A program made the translations under genes and the position numbers. The notes under the pieces were generated by a model, which searched no databases, had not been told where the DNA came from, and was given only the letters and a program-made list of their open reading frames with translations. From positions 1 to 54,239 of the forward strand of contig JAFECU010000281.1 of NCBI GenBank assembly GCA_018242005.1: a stretch of DNA of 54,239 bases, written 5' to 3'. The stretch is from Pseudomonadota bacterium (GTDB taxonomy: Bacteria > Pseudomonadota > Gammaproteobacteria > Burkholderiales > Burkholderiaceae_C). Each line of letters begins with the position of its first letter. Within the stretch, counting starts at the first letter, position 1. Shown one piece after another: positions 1 to 9,581 of the stretch.

Positions 1-132
1 GAATGCTTCCATCGCCCTCTTTCCCTTGTATTGCTTCAATCTCAATCGGCCGCAATGCGCCAACAGTCGATCATCTGGCCATCGACGCCCCCGGACGGAT
101 ACGGGAAGTCCTGCCGCACGCAGGGCCTGCCC

Positions 133-1335
133 TCATTGCCAGGCATCGGCAACCCTCCGGAATAATTGCAGCTGCCCCTGCGTCGTCGCCTCCCACGAGA
201 AGGTATGCGCAAACGCGCGCGTCTCTTCTCTGGTCGGCATTTGGCGTTGCAGGCTCTGCCAGGCGGCTGTCAGAGCCTGGGCGTCGCGACTGGCCATGAG
301 CGTACCGGCGGCCGGGCTGCTCACCACCTCGGGCGTGCCGCAGATATTGGTTGCCACCACCGGCGTGCCGCAGGCCATGGCCTCCAGCAGCACATTGGCC
401 CAGCCTTCGCGGCTGCTGCACAGAACGAGTGCGTCGGCCGCGCTGTACCACCATTTCAGATCTGCCTGCGGCACCACGCCGGCCCAGCGCACTCGGTCAG
501 CAACGCCCAGGCTCTGCGCCAGGGTCTTGAGGGCGCCCTCTTCCGGGCCGGCGCCTGCGATCAACAGCGTCACCCCGGGCAGGTGGGTCAGCGCCTCGAT
601 GGTGATGTGGTGGCCCTTGAGTTCGACCAGGTTACCGACCGACAGCAGGTAGTTGCCCTGCACCGGCAGCCCCAGGTGCTGGCGGGCTTCTGCGCGATCC
701 TCGGGCACGAAGCGCTCAAGGTCCACGCCGTTGCGCAGGGTGTTGAGCTTGGCGCGGTCTGCCCCCAGTTCCGCCAGCCGATCCATGAGCGCCTGGCTTA
801 CGCCAATCGAGGCGCCCGCCTGCGCCGCGGCGCCCAGGATCAGTTGGCGCGGAAAGGCGTACCGGGTGATGACGTTCAGGTCGGAGCCGCGGGCCGTCAC
901 CACGAAGGGTTTGTGAAGCCACCGGGCCAGCAGCGCGGCCGCTACGCCGTCAGGGTAGTAGTAGTGGGCGTCGATGAGGTCGAAGTCGAAACCCTGGCGC
1001 TGCAAGCGGCGAATGGAAGGCAGCGCCCCCATGGCCATGGCATAGGGGGCAATGTTCATGCCCACCTTGGGCGGCAGCAGGTAGCGTGGGTGGTGCACCT
1101 CGACTCCGTTGCGCAGCTCCTGCCGCGGCGTGGCGGCAAAACGCGCATACGCCCCAAAACGCTCGGACTTGGAGGGGAACCACGGCACGGGCGCCACCAC
1201 TTTAGCCTGCACCTCACCGGTCTTTAGCAGTTCGCGCAGGCGCGTCTCCACGAAAATTCCGTGGATGGGGCGCACCGCGCTCGGGTAAAGGGTCGAGAAC
1301 AGAAGAATCTTCACCTGAGCCACCGGATCGACCAT
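133..1335 (-). CDS. Glycosyltransferase family 4 (GT-B), exopolysaccharide locus
   Basis: Predicted cytoplasmic glycosyltransferase of about 400 residues that adds a sugar from a nucleotide donor to the growing lipid-linked exopolysaccharide unit. The N-terminal half holds a GT-B acceptor domain (ILLFSTLYPS near the start, then FDLIDAHYYYPDG). The C-terminal half holds the donor-binding pattern of the GT1/GT4 group, with NGVDLERF, LLSVGNLVELKG and EGWANVLLEAMACGTPVVAT. I chose the ATG at 1335; a GTG six bases upstream is also in frame, and neither has a clear Shine-Dalgarno. It follows wecC by 22 bases and is the last gene of the cluster inside the window. Family is clear; donor and acceptor sugars cannot be read from sequence. 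Confidence 0.9.
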   Translation of the reverse strand: MVDPVAQVKILLFSTLYPSAVRPIHGIFVETRLRELLKTGEVQAKVVAPVPWFPSKSERFGAYARFAATPRQELRNGVEVHHPRYLLPPKVGMNIAPYAMAMGALPSIRRLQRQGFDFDLIDAHYYYPDGVAAALLARWLHKPFVVTARGSDLNVITRYAFPRQLILGAAAQAGASIGVSQALMDRLAELGADRAKLNTLRNGVDLERFVPEDRAEARQHLGLPVQGNYLLSVGNLVELKGHHITIEALTHLPGVTLLIAGAGPEEGALKTLAQSLGVADRVRWAGVVPQADLKWWYSAADALVLCSSREGWANVLLEAMACGTPVVATNICGTPEVVSSPAAGTLMASRDAQALTAAWQSLQRQMPTREETRAFAHTFSWEATTQGQLQLFRRVADAWQ

Positions 1336-1357
1336 GTGCACAACGCAGGGAATCGGC

Positions 1358-2578
1358 TCACCGAAGCACGCCCTTGGTATCGATCACCACTTTGTCCTTG
1401 ATGACCTGTGGGTCGATGTCCTTGAATTCGTCGTGATCGACCAGCAGCAGCAGGATGTCGGCCTCCTTGATCACGCTCTTCAGGTCGTACAGCGGGAAGG
1501 GCGCCTTCTCTTTATGCACGTTGGGGTCGCAGGCCATGATCTTGCCGATACCCATCTGGTGCAGGTGCGCAACGATGTCTATGGACGGCGATTCGCGCAT
1601 GTCGTCGATGTTTGCCTTGAAGGTCAGGCCCAGGCAGCCGATCACCGGCTCATGAAAGCGCGCAGCCTTGGCCTTGACCTTGGCGATCACCCAGTCGGGC
1701 TTGGCGTCGTTGACCTCGCGCGCCGTGCGGATCAGGCGGGCCTCGTCCGGGGCGCTGGCGACGATGAACCAGGGATCGACGGCGATGCAATGCCCACCCA
1801 CGCCCGGGCCGGGCTGGAGGATGTTCACACGCGGGTGGCGATTGGCCAGGGCGATGGTCTCCCAGACGTTGATGCCCAGATGGTCGCACACCACGGACAG
1901 CTCATTGGCGAACGCGATGTTGACGTCGCGGAACGAGTTCTCCACCAGCTTCGACATTTCCGCCGTGCGGCTGTCGGTCTCCAGGATGGCGCCGTTGCAG
2001 AAGGTCTTGTAGAGCGCCTTGGCCTTGGCCACTGCGGCCTTGGTGGTGCCGCCGATGATGCGGTCGTTGTCCACGAGCTCACGCAGGATCTGCCCTGGCA
2101 ACACGCGCTCGGGGCAATGCGCGGTGTGGATCTTGCCGTCCAGTTCGGGGCGCATGGCCACAATGATCTCCTGCACGCGCTCGGTCGTGCCCACGGGTGA
2201 CGTGGATTCAAGGATGACCAGGTTGTCCTCGCGCAGATATGGCGCGATGACGCGCGTGGCGGCCTCCACATAGGCCAGGTCGGGGGCCTTGGGGTTGCCG
2301 TCCACCTCCTTGAAGGGCGTGGGCACCGCCAGGATAAAGGTGTCACCCTCTTCCGGCGTTAACGAGGCCTTGAGGTTGCCGCTGTTGACCGCGGACTTCA
2401 CCAGGATGTCGAGATCCGGTTCGACGATGTGGATGCGACCGGAATTGATGGTGTCAACCGCTTGGGCGTTGACATCCACGCCAAGCACTTGATGCCCCTT
2501 GGTGGCGAGCATGGAGGCAGTGGGCAGGCCGATGTAGCCCAGGCCCATCACAACGATCTTCTGAAACTCACGCGCCAT
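1358..2578 (-). CDS. wecC: UDP-N-acetyl-D-mannosamine dehydrogenase
   Basis: Oxidises UDP-ManNAc to UDP-ManNAc-uronate with two NAD+, supplying an acidic sugar for the exopolysaccharide. The 406-residue length is normal. The Rossmann NAD motif [10 protein letters not shown] is at about residues 12-21, the central [18 protein letters not shown] helix is present, and the catalytic cysteine sits in [13 protein letters not shown] at about residue 264. The start is the ATG at 2578, with AGGAG seven bases upstream; a GTG directly before it is an alternative. The start overlaps the 3' end of wecB, so the two are translationally coupled. A related UDP-sugar dehydrogenase specificity such as UDP-Glc cannot be excluded, but pairing with wecB favours ManNAc. 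Confidence 0.93.
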   Translation of the reverse strand: MAREFQKIVVMGLGYIGLPTASMLATKGHQVLGVDVNAQAVDTINSGRIHIVEPDLDILVKSAVNSGNLKASLTPEEGDTFILAVPTPFKEVDGNPKAPDLAYVEAATRVIAPYLREDNLVILESTSPVGTTERVQEIIVAMRPELDGKIHTAHCPERVLPGQILRELVDNDRIIGGTTKAAVAKAKALYKTFCNGAILETDSRTAEMSKLVENSFRDVNIAFANELSVVCDHLGINVWETIALANRHPRVNILQPGPGVGGHCIAVDPWFIVASAPDEARLIRTAREVNDAKPDWVIAKVKAKAARFHEPVIGCLGLTFKANIDDMRESPSIDIVAHLHQMGIGKIMACDPNVHKEKAPFPLYDLKSVIKEADILLLLVDHDEFKDIDPQVIKDKVVIDTKGVLR

Positions 2579-3719
2579 CACGGCTCTCCTTGTTGATGCC
2601 CATCAGGGTCTTGACGATGCGCTGGACCGCCAGACCGTCGCCATAGGGGTTGTGCGCCTGCGCCATGGCGGCATAGGCCGCAGTGTCCGTCAGCAGCCGA
2701 GTGGCTTCGCATGCAAGCTTGTGCCTGTCAGTTCCGACGAGTCGCACGGTGCCCGCCTGTACGGCCTCGGGGCGTTCGGTAGTGTCGCGCATGACCAGTA
2801 CCGGTTTTCCGAGCGAAGGTGCCTCTTCTTGTACTCCGCCCGAGTCGGTGATGATGAAGTGCGACCGGTCCATCAGGTATACGAAGGGCAGATAGTCCAC
2901 CGGGTCGATCAGGTGGACATTGCCCAACTGACGCGCTGCCAGAATGTCGCGCACGGGCTGGCGTACGTTGGGGTTCAGGTGCACGGGATAGAGCACGTCC
3001 ACATCGGGGTGGGCGCAGGCAATGTCTGCCAAGGCATGGCAGATGTTCTGGAATCCTTCGCCAAAGTTCTCCCGCCGGTGACCCGTGACGAGGATCAACC
3101 GACGGCCTGGCTTGAGAAACGAGAACGTCGCATCCAGATCCTGGCGCAGCGCGGCATCGGCACGCAGCTTGTCGGCCACCACCAACAAGGCATCGATCAC
3201 GGTGTTGCCGGTGACATGGATGTCCTGCTCACGCACGCCCTCGCGCAACAGATTGGCCTTGGCGGCCGAGGTGGGGGCAAAGTGGATATCGGCCACGGCG
3301 CCGGTGATGCGGCGATTCATCTCCTCGGGGAAAGGCGCCCATTTGTTGCCCGTGCGCAGACCCGCCTCCACATGGCCGACCTTGGCACGCGTGTAGTAGG
3401 CGGCGAGGCTGGCGGCCAGGGTTGTGGAGGTGTCGCCATGCACCAGCACCAGGTCGGGTTGCTCCGCGGCCAGCACGTGTTTGAGACCCGTGAGAATGTT
3501 GGCCGTGATGTCGAACAAGTCCTGTCCTGGCTTCATCACGTTCAGATCATGCTCGGGCTGGATGTCAAAGAGGCGCAGCACCTGATCGAGCATTTCGCGG
3601 TGCTGGGCCGTGACGCACACCACGGTTTGAATGTCGGACGCCGCCTGCTGCAGTGCCTTGACCAGCGGGGCCATCTTGATGGCCTCGGGCCGGGTGCCAA
3701 ATACCACCATGACTTTCAT
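2568..3719 (-). CDS. wecB: UDP-N-acetylglucosamine 2-epimerase (non-hydrolysing)
   Basis: Interconverts UDP-GlcNAc and UDP-ManNAc and feeds wecC, whose start it overlaps. The 383 residues match the family length. The N-terminus [19 protein letters not shown] is the family signature, followed by [20 protein letters not shown] with the conserved EAGLRTG loop, and the UDP-binding [18 protein letters not shown] motif in the C-terminal Rossmann domain. The ATG at 3719 overlaps the stop of the upstream glycosyltransferase by four bases (ATGA), so translation is coupled. Its substrate derives from GlcN-6-P made by GlmS, encoded about 19 kb away in the same window. Confidence 0.95.
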   Translation of the reverse strand: MKVMVVFGTRPEAIKMAPLVKALQQAASDIQTVVCVTAQHREMLDQVLRLFDIQPEHDLNVMKPGQDLFDITANILTGLKHVLAAEQPDLVLVHGDTSTTLAASLAAYYTRAKVGHVEAGLRTGNKWAPFPEEMNRRITGAVADIHFAPTSAAKANLLREGVREQDIHVTGNTVIDALLVVADKLRADAALRQDLDATFSFLKPGRRLILVTGHRRENFGEGFQNICHALADIACAHPDVDVLYPVHLNPNVRQPVRDILAARQLGNVHLIDPVDYLPFVYLMDRSHFIITDSGGVQEEAPSLGKPVLVMRDTTERPEAVQAGTVRLVGTDRHKLACEATRLLTDTAAYAAMAQAHNPYGDGLAVQRIVKTLMGINKESRDGA

Positions 3720-4933
3720 GAACGCGACTCCGATCGGGTGAGTCGTTCGTAAACGGGCTTGTAGTTGGCCACGCTGTTGCGCCAGTTGCGCACCGATTCG
3801 ACGAACGCACGACCGTTGGCCTTGAGCTGCGGCCAGATCTGCGGACGCGCCAGCAGATCGAGCACCGCCTGCGTGAGTGCCTGCCTGTCGTCGGCCTTGA
3901 AGAGCACACCTGTCTTCATGTGCTCGACCAGTTCGCGATGGCCACCCACGGACGAGGCGACAAACAGCTTGTGCTGTGCCATGGCCTCCAGCGGCTTGAG
4001 CGGCGTGACCAGCTCGGTGAGCCGCATGGAGTGGCGCGGATAGGCGAGCACGTCGATGAGGTCGTAGTAGCGGCTGACCTCCTTGTGCGGCACGCGGCCG
4101 GAGAACACCACATGGCCTTCGAGCCCCAGGCGCGTGACCTGCTCACGCAGGCGCGCCTCTTCGGGCCCTCCACCCACGAGCAGCAGAGCAACGGCAGGAT
4201 TGGCCTGCAGGATGGACGGCAGCGCGTCGATCAACAGGTTGAGCCCCTCATAGGCATAGAACGAACCCACGAAACCCAGCACCACCTTGCCATCGAGCGC
4301 AAGCGAGCGCTTGAGCTCCGGGTCGGGTGCCTGCGACGCCTGGAAGGCATGGATATCCACGGCATTGGGGATCACGGTTACCTTGGTGGGGTCGATGCCA
4401 CGGTCTGCAATGTCCGAGCGCAGCCCCTCGCATATCGTGAACACATGGTCCGCCCGGCGGATGGCGCGGGTTTCCAGCGCACGGGTCACGCGGTAGCGCA
4501 GGCTGCCTTCGTGCGTCGTGCCATGGTCTACCGCGGCGTCTTCCCAGAAGGCACGGATTTCATAGACCACCGGGATGCCCAACTCGCGACCCACGCGAAT
4601 GGCCGGCAGCGCGTTGAGCACGGGCGAGTGGGCGTGGATGATGTCCGGTTGAATCTCTTTCGCCACCTCGCGCAGCCTGCGGGTCAATTGCGCCATGAGC
4701 TCCCATTGCCCAGCCACTGGCAAATTTGATAGCGCACCACGCACAACAGGCGTGCGATAGAAGCTCAGATCATCAACCGTCTGCAGGGCCTCGTCGCTAG
4801 GGCCTTGCTTGGGCGATGTGAGGTGAAAGGTCTCCCAGCCCAGTGCCCGCTGCTCACGCAGCAAGGCTGCCGTGCGAAACGTGTAGCCGCTGTGCAGTGG
4901 TATGGAGTGATCTAGAACGTGAAGAATTCTCAT
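3716..4933 (-). CDS. XrtA/PEP-CTERM-associated glycosyltransferase (Daro_2409-like)
   Basis: A 405-residue GT-B family 4 enzyme. Its start, [19 protein letters not shown], is the signature of the exosortase-A-linked glycosyltransferase family typified by Daro_2409. The donor domain shows [27 protein letters not shown] and the [17 protein letters not shown] region. The reading frame stays open 69 codons upstream, but that part lies inside the neighbouring gene and has no family similarity, so the ATG at 4933 is the start. It lies 13 bases after the stp2-type gene and overlaps wecB by four bases. Role inferred: addition of one sugar of the repeat unit on the cytoplasmic face. Sugar specificity unknown. 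Confidence 0.92.
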   Translation of the reverse strand: MRILHVLDHSIPLHSGYTFRTAALLREQRALGWETFHLTSPKQGPSDEALQTVDDLSFYRTPVVRGALSNLPVAGQWELMAQLTRRLREVAKEIQPDIIHAHSPVLNALPAIRVGRELGIPVVYEIRAFWEDAAVDHGTTHEGSLRYRVTRALETRAIRRADHVFTICEGLRSDIADRGIDPTKVTVIPNAVDIHAFQASQAPDPELKRSLALDGKVVLGFVGSFYAYEGLNLLIDALPSILQANPAVALLLVGGGPEEARLREQVTRLGLEGHVVFSGRVPHKEVSRYYDLIDVLAYPRHSMRLTELVTPLKPLEAMAQHKLFVASSVGGHRELVEHMKTGVLFKADDRQALTQAVLDLLARPQIWPQLKANGRAFVESVRNWRNSVANYKPVYERLTRSESRS

Positions 4934-4946
4934 GGCTGAGCGCGGT

Positions 4947-6092
4947 TCAGGCCGACTCCTTGCAGTCGAACAGTTGTTGATATTGCCGCACCATGGTGTC
5001 GATGGCGAAGCTGCGCAGCGCGTATTTGCGACCGGCCTGGCCCTGTCGAGCGGCCGCTTCGCGCTCACAGAAGGCATGCACGATGGCGGCGGCCAGCGCC
5101 GACTCGTCATCCGGAGGCACCAGGTGGCCTGTGATGCCATCCTGTACGAGGTCTGGCGTGCCGCCGACGGCGGTGGCCACTACGGGCAGGCCGCTGGCCA
5201 TGGCCTCCTGCAGCGTGCACGAGGTGCCCTCGGCCTGCGATGGCAGTATGAACAGATCGAGCGAACGCAGCACCTCGGGCACGTCGTCGCGAGCGCCTGG
5301 CAGCCAGGCCAGGTCGCCCATCCGGGCGTCGGCCAACACACGCTCAACCTCGGCGCGCAGCGGACCTTCTCCCACGATGACCAGGCGTGCGGCATCGCGC
5401 ATGGCGGGGTTGTCTTGCAAGGCACGCGCGAAGGCGCGCGCCAGCAGGGGCTGGTTCTTGACGGTCTGCAGACGTCCAACCGTGCCCACCAGCCAATGCC
5501 TGCCTGGCTCAAAGGGGCAGCCTGGCGCCGCACGGCGTGCTCCCCGTGCGGGTGCGAAAGTATCGGTATCCACGCCGTTGGCGATGAGGCTGCGCCGCTG
5601 CGCGGGCACGCCCACGGCACGGCCGAGGTATTCATCCAGATCGCGCGAGACGGCCACGTAGTGGCTTACGAACGGCCGATAGACACGGCGCAGACGCTGG
5701 TAGCGCGGGTTGCATCCCTGCGGGTCGTGCACGTCCCAGCCGTGCTCGGCGTGCACACGCAGCGGCACGCGCGCCAACCACGCCAGGGGCACGACCTCCA
5801 GCGCGGCCAGGTTGCAGCTATGCAGCACCTGGGGCCTCAGTTCGCGCAGCAGGCGGTACATGCGCGGGTACATGGGCACTGCGTGGCCGGGCGGTTTGTT
5901 CAGTGCGATGACGCGCACGTCGGGGCGGACGATGCGCTGGCGGAATTCGCTCGCAGTGGTCAGTGCCAGCACCACATGCTCGAAGCGTACGGGCGGCAGG
6001 CGGTTGATGAGCTGAACGATGACGTTCTCCAGCCCGCCAATGCCAAAGCTGTGCACCAGATGCACGATGCGAACCCGATCCGCATCAGCCAT
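4947..6092 (-). CDS. XrtA/PEP-CTERM-associated sugar transferase, Stp2 type
   Basis: A 381-residue family 4 glycosyltransferase matching the 'Stp2' group of PEP-CTERM/EpsH-associated sugar transferases. The N-terminus reads RIVHLVHSFGIGGLENVIVQ, where the GGLE loop contacts the acceptor. The C-terminal nucleotide-sugar site shows LIANGVDTDTF, WLVGTVGRLQTVKNQ, LPSQAEGTSCTLQEAMASGL and PVVATAVGGTPDLV. The ATG at 6092 lies inside the end of the amidotransferase gene (8-base overlap). Presumed to extend the lipid-linked repeat unit in the cytoplasm; which sugar it adds cannot be told. Confidence 0.93.
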   Translation of the reverse strand: MADADRVRIVHLVHSFGIGGLENVIVQLINRLPPVRFEHVVLALTTASEFRQRIVRPDVRVIALNKPPGHAVPMYPRMYRLLRELRPQVLHSCNLAALEVVPLAWLARVPLRVHAEHGWDVHDPQGCNPRYQRLRRVYRPFVSHYVAVSRDLDEYLGRAVGVPAQRRSLIANGVDTDTFAPARGARRAAPGCPFEPGRHWLVGTVGRLQTVKNQPLLARAFARALQDNPAMRDAARLVIVGEGPLRAEVERVLADARMGDLAWLPGARDDVPEVLRSLDLFILPSQAEGTSCTLQEAMASGLPVVATAVGGTPDLVQDGITGHLVPPDDESALAAAIVHAFCEREAAARQGQAGRKYALRSFAIDTMVRQYQQLFDCKESA

Positions 6093-7995
6093 GAGGATCC
6101 GTCCCGTCGTTCAAGCGCAGAAAGGCCTCGAACATGAGCAGCATCCACAACGCCGTGCCATGGTCGCGCAGGCCGCTGTTGTGCTCCTCGATCAGGCGGC
6201 GCAGGGCTTCGGGGTTGAAGTAGCCACAGTCGCGCATGCGCTCGCCCAGCAGGGCCTGGCGCACGCGGTCTTTCAGCGGACCGCGCAGCCAGGTCGCCAT
6301 AGGCACCGAAAAACCCATCTTGGGCCGGTACAACAAGTCGTGCGGCAACAGTGATTCGTAGGCCTGCTTGAAGATGGCCTTGCCTTGTCCGTCACGAATC
6401 TTGAAGTCGCTGGGCAGAGTGGCGAGCCACTCCACCAGCATGTGGTCCATTAAGGGCTCGCGCACCTCCAGCGAATGGGCCATGCTGGCGCGGTCGACCT
6501 TGGTGTTGATGTCGCCCACCAGCCAGGTCTTGTAGTCCAGGTACTGGATGAGGGCCAGGGGGTCTTCGGTCTGGGCCTGCGCAGCATGCTGGCGAAACAC
6601 TTCGAGCGCACCATACCCGCCGAGGCCGCGCTGGAAGGCAGGTGCGAACAGGGTGCGGCGCGCATCGCCCCGCAGCTGGGTCATGCTGTGGCAATAGGCC
6701 TGCACGCTGTCCATGGCCAGGGCCTGGAAGGTGGTCTTGGCACGCAGCGGGCGCGGCGCCCAGTCGGCCTTGGGATACCAGCGCCCCAGGGGGCCGAACA
6801 TGGCACGGCGCAGAGCCAGCGGCATGCGCCCGCGCACGGCCTCTTCGCCCAGGTGCATGCGGTATCGCCGGTAGCCACCCAGGCTCTCGTCGCCGCCGTC
6901 GCCCGACAGGGCCACGGTGACATGCTGGCGCGCCATCTGGCAGACGCGATAGGTGGGGATGGCCGAGCTGTCGGCAAAGGGTTCGTCGTAGAGCCAGGCC
7001 AGGGTGTCGATGAGGTCGAAGTCGTCGCTCTTGACGATGTCCAGCCTGTGGTCGGTCTGGTAACGATCGGCCACCTGCCGGGCAAAGCTGGTTTCGTCGA
7101 AGCGCGGATCGTCAAAACCTATGGAACAGGTATGCACCGGCGTGCTGGAAAGGCCCGCCATGGTGGCGACCACGGCGCTGGAATCGACGCCGCCCGACAG
7201 AAAGGCGCCCAGCGGCACGTCGGCAATCATGCGCAGGCGTACCGACTCGCGCACGCGCTCCCGCAGCTCGGCCTGGGCATCTTGCACGCTGATGGCGTTG
7301 TTGTTGGTGAAGCGCACATCCCAGTAGGAACGTGGCGCCGGCCTGCCCGCGGCGCCACGGCGCAGCGTGAGCGTGTGGGCGGCTGGCAGCTTGTGGGCGT
7401 TACGGTAGATGCAGCGCGGGTCGGGCACATAGCCGAACGAGAAATACTCCTCGACGGCCAGCGGGTCGATGTCACGCACGAATCCCGGGTGCGCGGTCAG
7501 CACCTTGAGTTCGGAGCCAAAAATAAAGCTGCCGTCCGGCAACCAGGCGTAGTGCATGGGCTTGACGCCCATGCGGTCACGCGCCAGGAACAGGGTCTGG
7601 CACTTGCGGTCCCACAGGGCAAAGGCGAACATGCCTCTGAGTCTGTGTACGCAGGCCTCACCCCAGGCGGCCCAGGCCTGCACGATCACCTCGGTGTCGC
7701 TGCGCGTCCTGAAGGGACGGCCCAGGGCCTTGAGCTCCTGCATCAACTCGCGGTAGTTGTAGATCTCGCCGTTGAAGACGATGCCGATGTTGCCGTCGGC
7801 ACTGAACAGCGGCTGGGTGCCGGTGGCCAGGTCTATGACCGACAGGCGCCTGTGTCCCAGGGCCAGGCCGGGCTCCACATGGACTTCGTTCTCGTCGGGT
7901 CCGCGGTGGGACTGGATGTTGCTGATGCGCGCGATCAGCTCGCGTGAAATGGCGCCCGTGCCCCGCGTGTCAAAAATGCCGGAAATGCCGCACAT
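6085..7995 (-). CDS. XrtA system-associated amidotransferase, asparagine-synthase-like
   Basis: 636 residues with the asparagine synthetase B architecture. An N-terminal class II glutamine amidotransferase domain starts at Met-Cys2 (MCGISGIFDTRG; Cys2 is the nucleophile after Met removal), with GHRRLSVIDL and FNGEIYNYREL. From about residue 230 an ATP-pyrophosphatase domain carries the SGGVDSSAVVA P-loop and ALSGDGGDESLGGYRRY. Homologues in exosortase A loci form their own subfamily ('amidotransferase 1'), thought to amidate a uronic acid or other carboxylate of the polysaccharide rather than aspartate. That fits the neighbouring wecC product, a uronic acid, but the substrate is inference. 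Two bases separate it from xrtA and it overlaps the stp2-type gene. Confidence 0.92.
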   Translation of the reverse strand: MCGISGIFDTRGTGAISRELIARISNIQSHRGPDENEVHVEPGLALGHRRLSVIDLATGTQPLFSADGNIGIVFNGEIYNYRELMQELKALGRPFRTRSDTEVIVQAWAAWGEACVHRLRGMFAFALWDRKCQTLFLARDRMGVKPMHYAWLPDGSFIFGSELKVLTAHPGFVRDIDPLAVEEYFSFGYVPDPRCIYRNAHKLPAAHTLTLRRGAAGRPAPRSYWDVRFTNNNAISVQDAQAELRERVRESVRLRMIADVPLGAFLSGGVDSSAVVATMAGLSSTPVHTCSIGFDDPRFDETSFARQVADRYQTDHRLDIVKSDDFDLIDTLAWLYDEPFADSSAIPTYRVCQMARQHVTVALSGDGGDESLGGYRRYRMHLGEEAVRGRMPLALRRAMFGPLGRWYPKADWAPRPLRAKTTFQALAMDSVQAYCHSMTQLRGDARRTLFAPAFQRGLGGYGALEVFRQHAAQAQTEDPLALIQYLDYKTWLVGDINTKVDRASMAHSLEVREPLMDHMLVEWLATLPSDFKIRDGQGKAIFKQAYESLLPHDLLYRPKMGFSVPMATWLRGPLKDRVRQALLGERMRDCGYFNPEALRRLIEEHNSGLRDHGTALWMLLMFEAFLRLNDGTDPHG

Positions 7996-7997
7996 GT

Positions 7998-9581
7998 TCA
8001 GTCGCGCCCTCGGGTTTGCTGCAGCGCTTGCACCAGCGCGCCGCCCTGGCTGTCCAGGTAGGACTGCAGGAGCGCGGCGGCGTCTGCCTGGGCCGTCTTG
8101 GAGTCGGACAAGGGTGTGTAAATCACGATATTGGCGCCGTCATCACCCCAGCCGCTGATCCGCCCCAGGGCGCCCTGGAGCTTGCCCGCGTAGTCGCTGG
8201 CGGTGAATACGCCGTGAACCCAGTAGAAGCGCCAGGCCAGCAGGCGCTCGCCCGCGCCGGCAATGCCGCGCGCATGTTCGCGTACCACGGCGCTTTCCAC
8301 GCGCAGGCGCTGGCCATTCAGCCGCACGTCGGCGGAATCACTCGCCACACGCGCCCAAACCGGGTCCATGCTTTGCACGAGCACATTCTCGGAGCTGACC
8401 AGCTTGCGCTCGTAGTCCTGCTGGCGGTAGTAGCTCACATGCAGGCCCACGGGTCTGCCTTGGGCATCAGCGAGGCCCATTTGCAGATCGGCCGAGGCGT
8501 TCTGGAACGCGGGCACCCATGTGCTTGGCGGCGTGGCAGTGGCGCTCCATGGCGCCGCGACATTGGGCCTGGCCAGTTGTACCGCCGTTGTCGTCGCGCC
8601 CAGGTGCATCAGAGCCAGCACGGCGTGCGGCGCCAGCACCACGAGCAGCGACAGCGACAGACCAAACCACGGCCAACGACCGGAGCGACTTGGTTCGGCC
8701 AGGCTGACCGGCAACGGCGCCTTGAGTGGCGGCGCCGGGTCAACCCAGCGCGCGCCTATGAGAAACATGATGCCAATGACCAGCCCGAAGAAAAGCCAGC
8801 CGTAGATGAGATGGTCGACGCCGGTGGCGATGGTGTTGCCCGAAAGATGCCCCAGCAGCACGATGAGGTATGCGCGCAGCCAGTTCGCCACCAACGGCAC
8901 CAGGATGGCCACGGCAATGAACACCATGCGCTTGCGCATGCTCTGGTAGCTGAGATAGGCAAACAAACAACCCACGGTCACCGAGGCGATAAGGTAGCGT
9001 ATGCCGCTGCAGGCCTCGACGACGGACCAGGTTCCTGACGGGATGACGAATTGCTGGCCCTCACGGTAAACCGGGATGCCGCTCAAGCGCAGCGCCAATA
9101 CGGTGAAGTCCGCCGTCCACACCATCAGGCGCGGCATCAGAAAGTCGCCGATGGGCACGGCAAAGAACAGAAAAGCCAGGGGGAATGCCAAGGCCCTGGC
9201 AATGCGCCAGCCCAGCACCGCTGGCACCGACAGCACGATGAGCGTCACCAATGCGAGCTGGGTCGCCGCATTCACGGAGACCAGATCGCCTGCCAACCAC
9301 AGGGCCCCTGCGCCCAGCATGAGCAACCACGCCATTCGCCCCGGAGTCGGCGCCATCGATGCCAGGATGGCACGCTGGCGCCACACCAACCACAGTGAAA
9401 TCAGCGGCACCACGAAGCCATGCGCGTAGGTGTCGGAGCGCGCCCAGATCATGGCCATGCCCAGGGCCGAATGCCAATAGGCGGCAAGGATCACGAGCTG
9501 CAACAAAACGAGCGCCGCCAGCGGGCGGCGCCAGTCGACGGGCATGGGTTGGATGCGGTCTGTCATGTCTGCCACCTTCAT
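7998..9581 (-). CDS. xrtA: Exosortase A with fused C-terminal EpsI domain
   Basis: Membrane cysteine protease/transpeptidase predicted to cut PEP-CTERM proteins at the Pro-Glu-Pro signal and pass them to the cell surface. About eight hydrophobic segments fill residues 20-280. The exosortase triad is visible: Cys191 in VEACSGIRYL, Arg236 in ANWLRAYLIV and His257 in GVDHLIYGW. Residues from about 300 to 527 form an EpsI-type periplasmic domain (WRFYWVHGVFTASDYAGKL), a fusion common in betaproteobacterial XrtA. An internal Met6 is an alternative start. Four-base overlap with the Stp1-type gene. The PEP-CTERM protein at 20824-21645 is the only recognisable substrate in the window. Confidence 0.96.
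   Translation of the reverse strand: MKVADMTDRIQPMPVDWRRPLAALVLLQLVILAAYWHSALGMAMIWARSDTYAHGFVVPLISLWLVWRQRAILASMAPTPGRMAWLLMLGAGALWLAGDLVSVNAATQLALVTLIVLSVPAVLGWRIARALAFPLAFLFFAVPIGDFLMPRLMVWTADFTVLALRLSGIPVYREGQQFVIPSGTWSVVEACSGIRYLIASVTVGCLFAYLSYQSMRKRMVFIAVAILVPLVANWLRAYLIVLLGHLSGNTIATGVDHLIYGWLFFGLVIGIMFLIGARWVDPAPPLKAPLPVSLAEPSRSGRWPWFGLSLSLLVVLAPHAVLALMHLGATTTAVQLARPNVAAPWSATATPPSTWVPAFQNASADLQMGLADAQGRPVGLHVSYYRQQDYERKLVSSENVLVQSMDPVWARVASDSADVRLNGQRLRVESAVVREHARGIAGAGERLLAWRFYWVHGVFTASDYAGKLQGALGRISGWGDDGANIVIYTPLSDSKTAQADAAALLQSYLDSQGGALVQALQQTRGRD

Noticed and set aside
1-132. Possible start of a further minus-strand gene at the left edge (ATG at 12-10 after GAGGG).
   Set aside because: Only four codons are inside the window, too few to support a gene; the other 120 bases show no feature.
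4708-4760. AATTTGATAGCGC sequence resembling the dispersed hairpin repeat.
   Set aside because: Only the first bases match; the CGCTT-N7-AAGCG core is missing and it lies in a conserved coding region.
6475-7947. A 490-codon plus-strand frame opposite the amidotransferase.
   Set aside because: Shadow of a gene with intact catalytic motifs; no motif and no ribosome site of its own.
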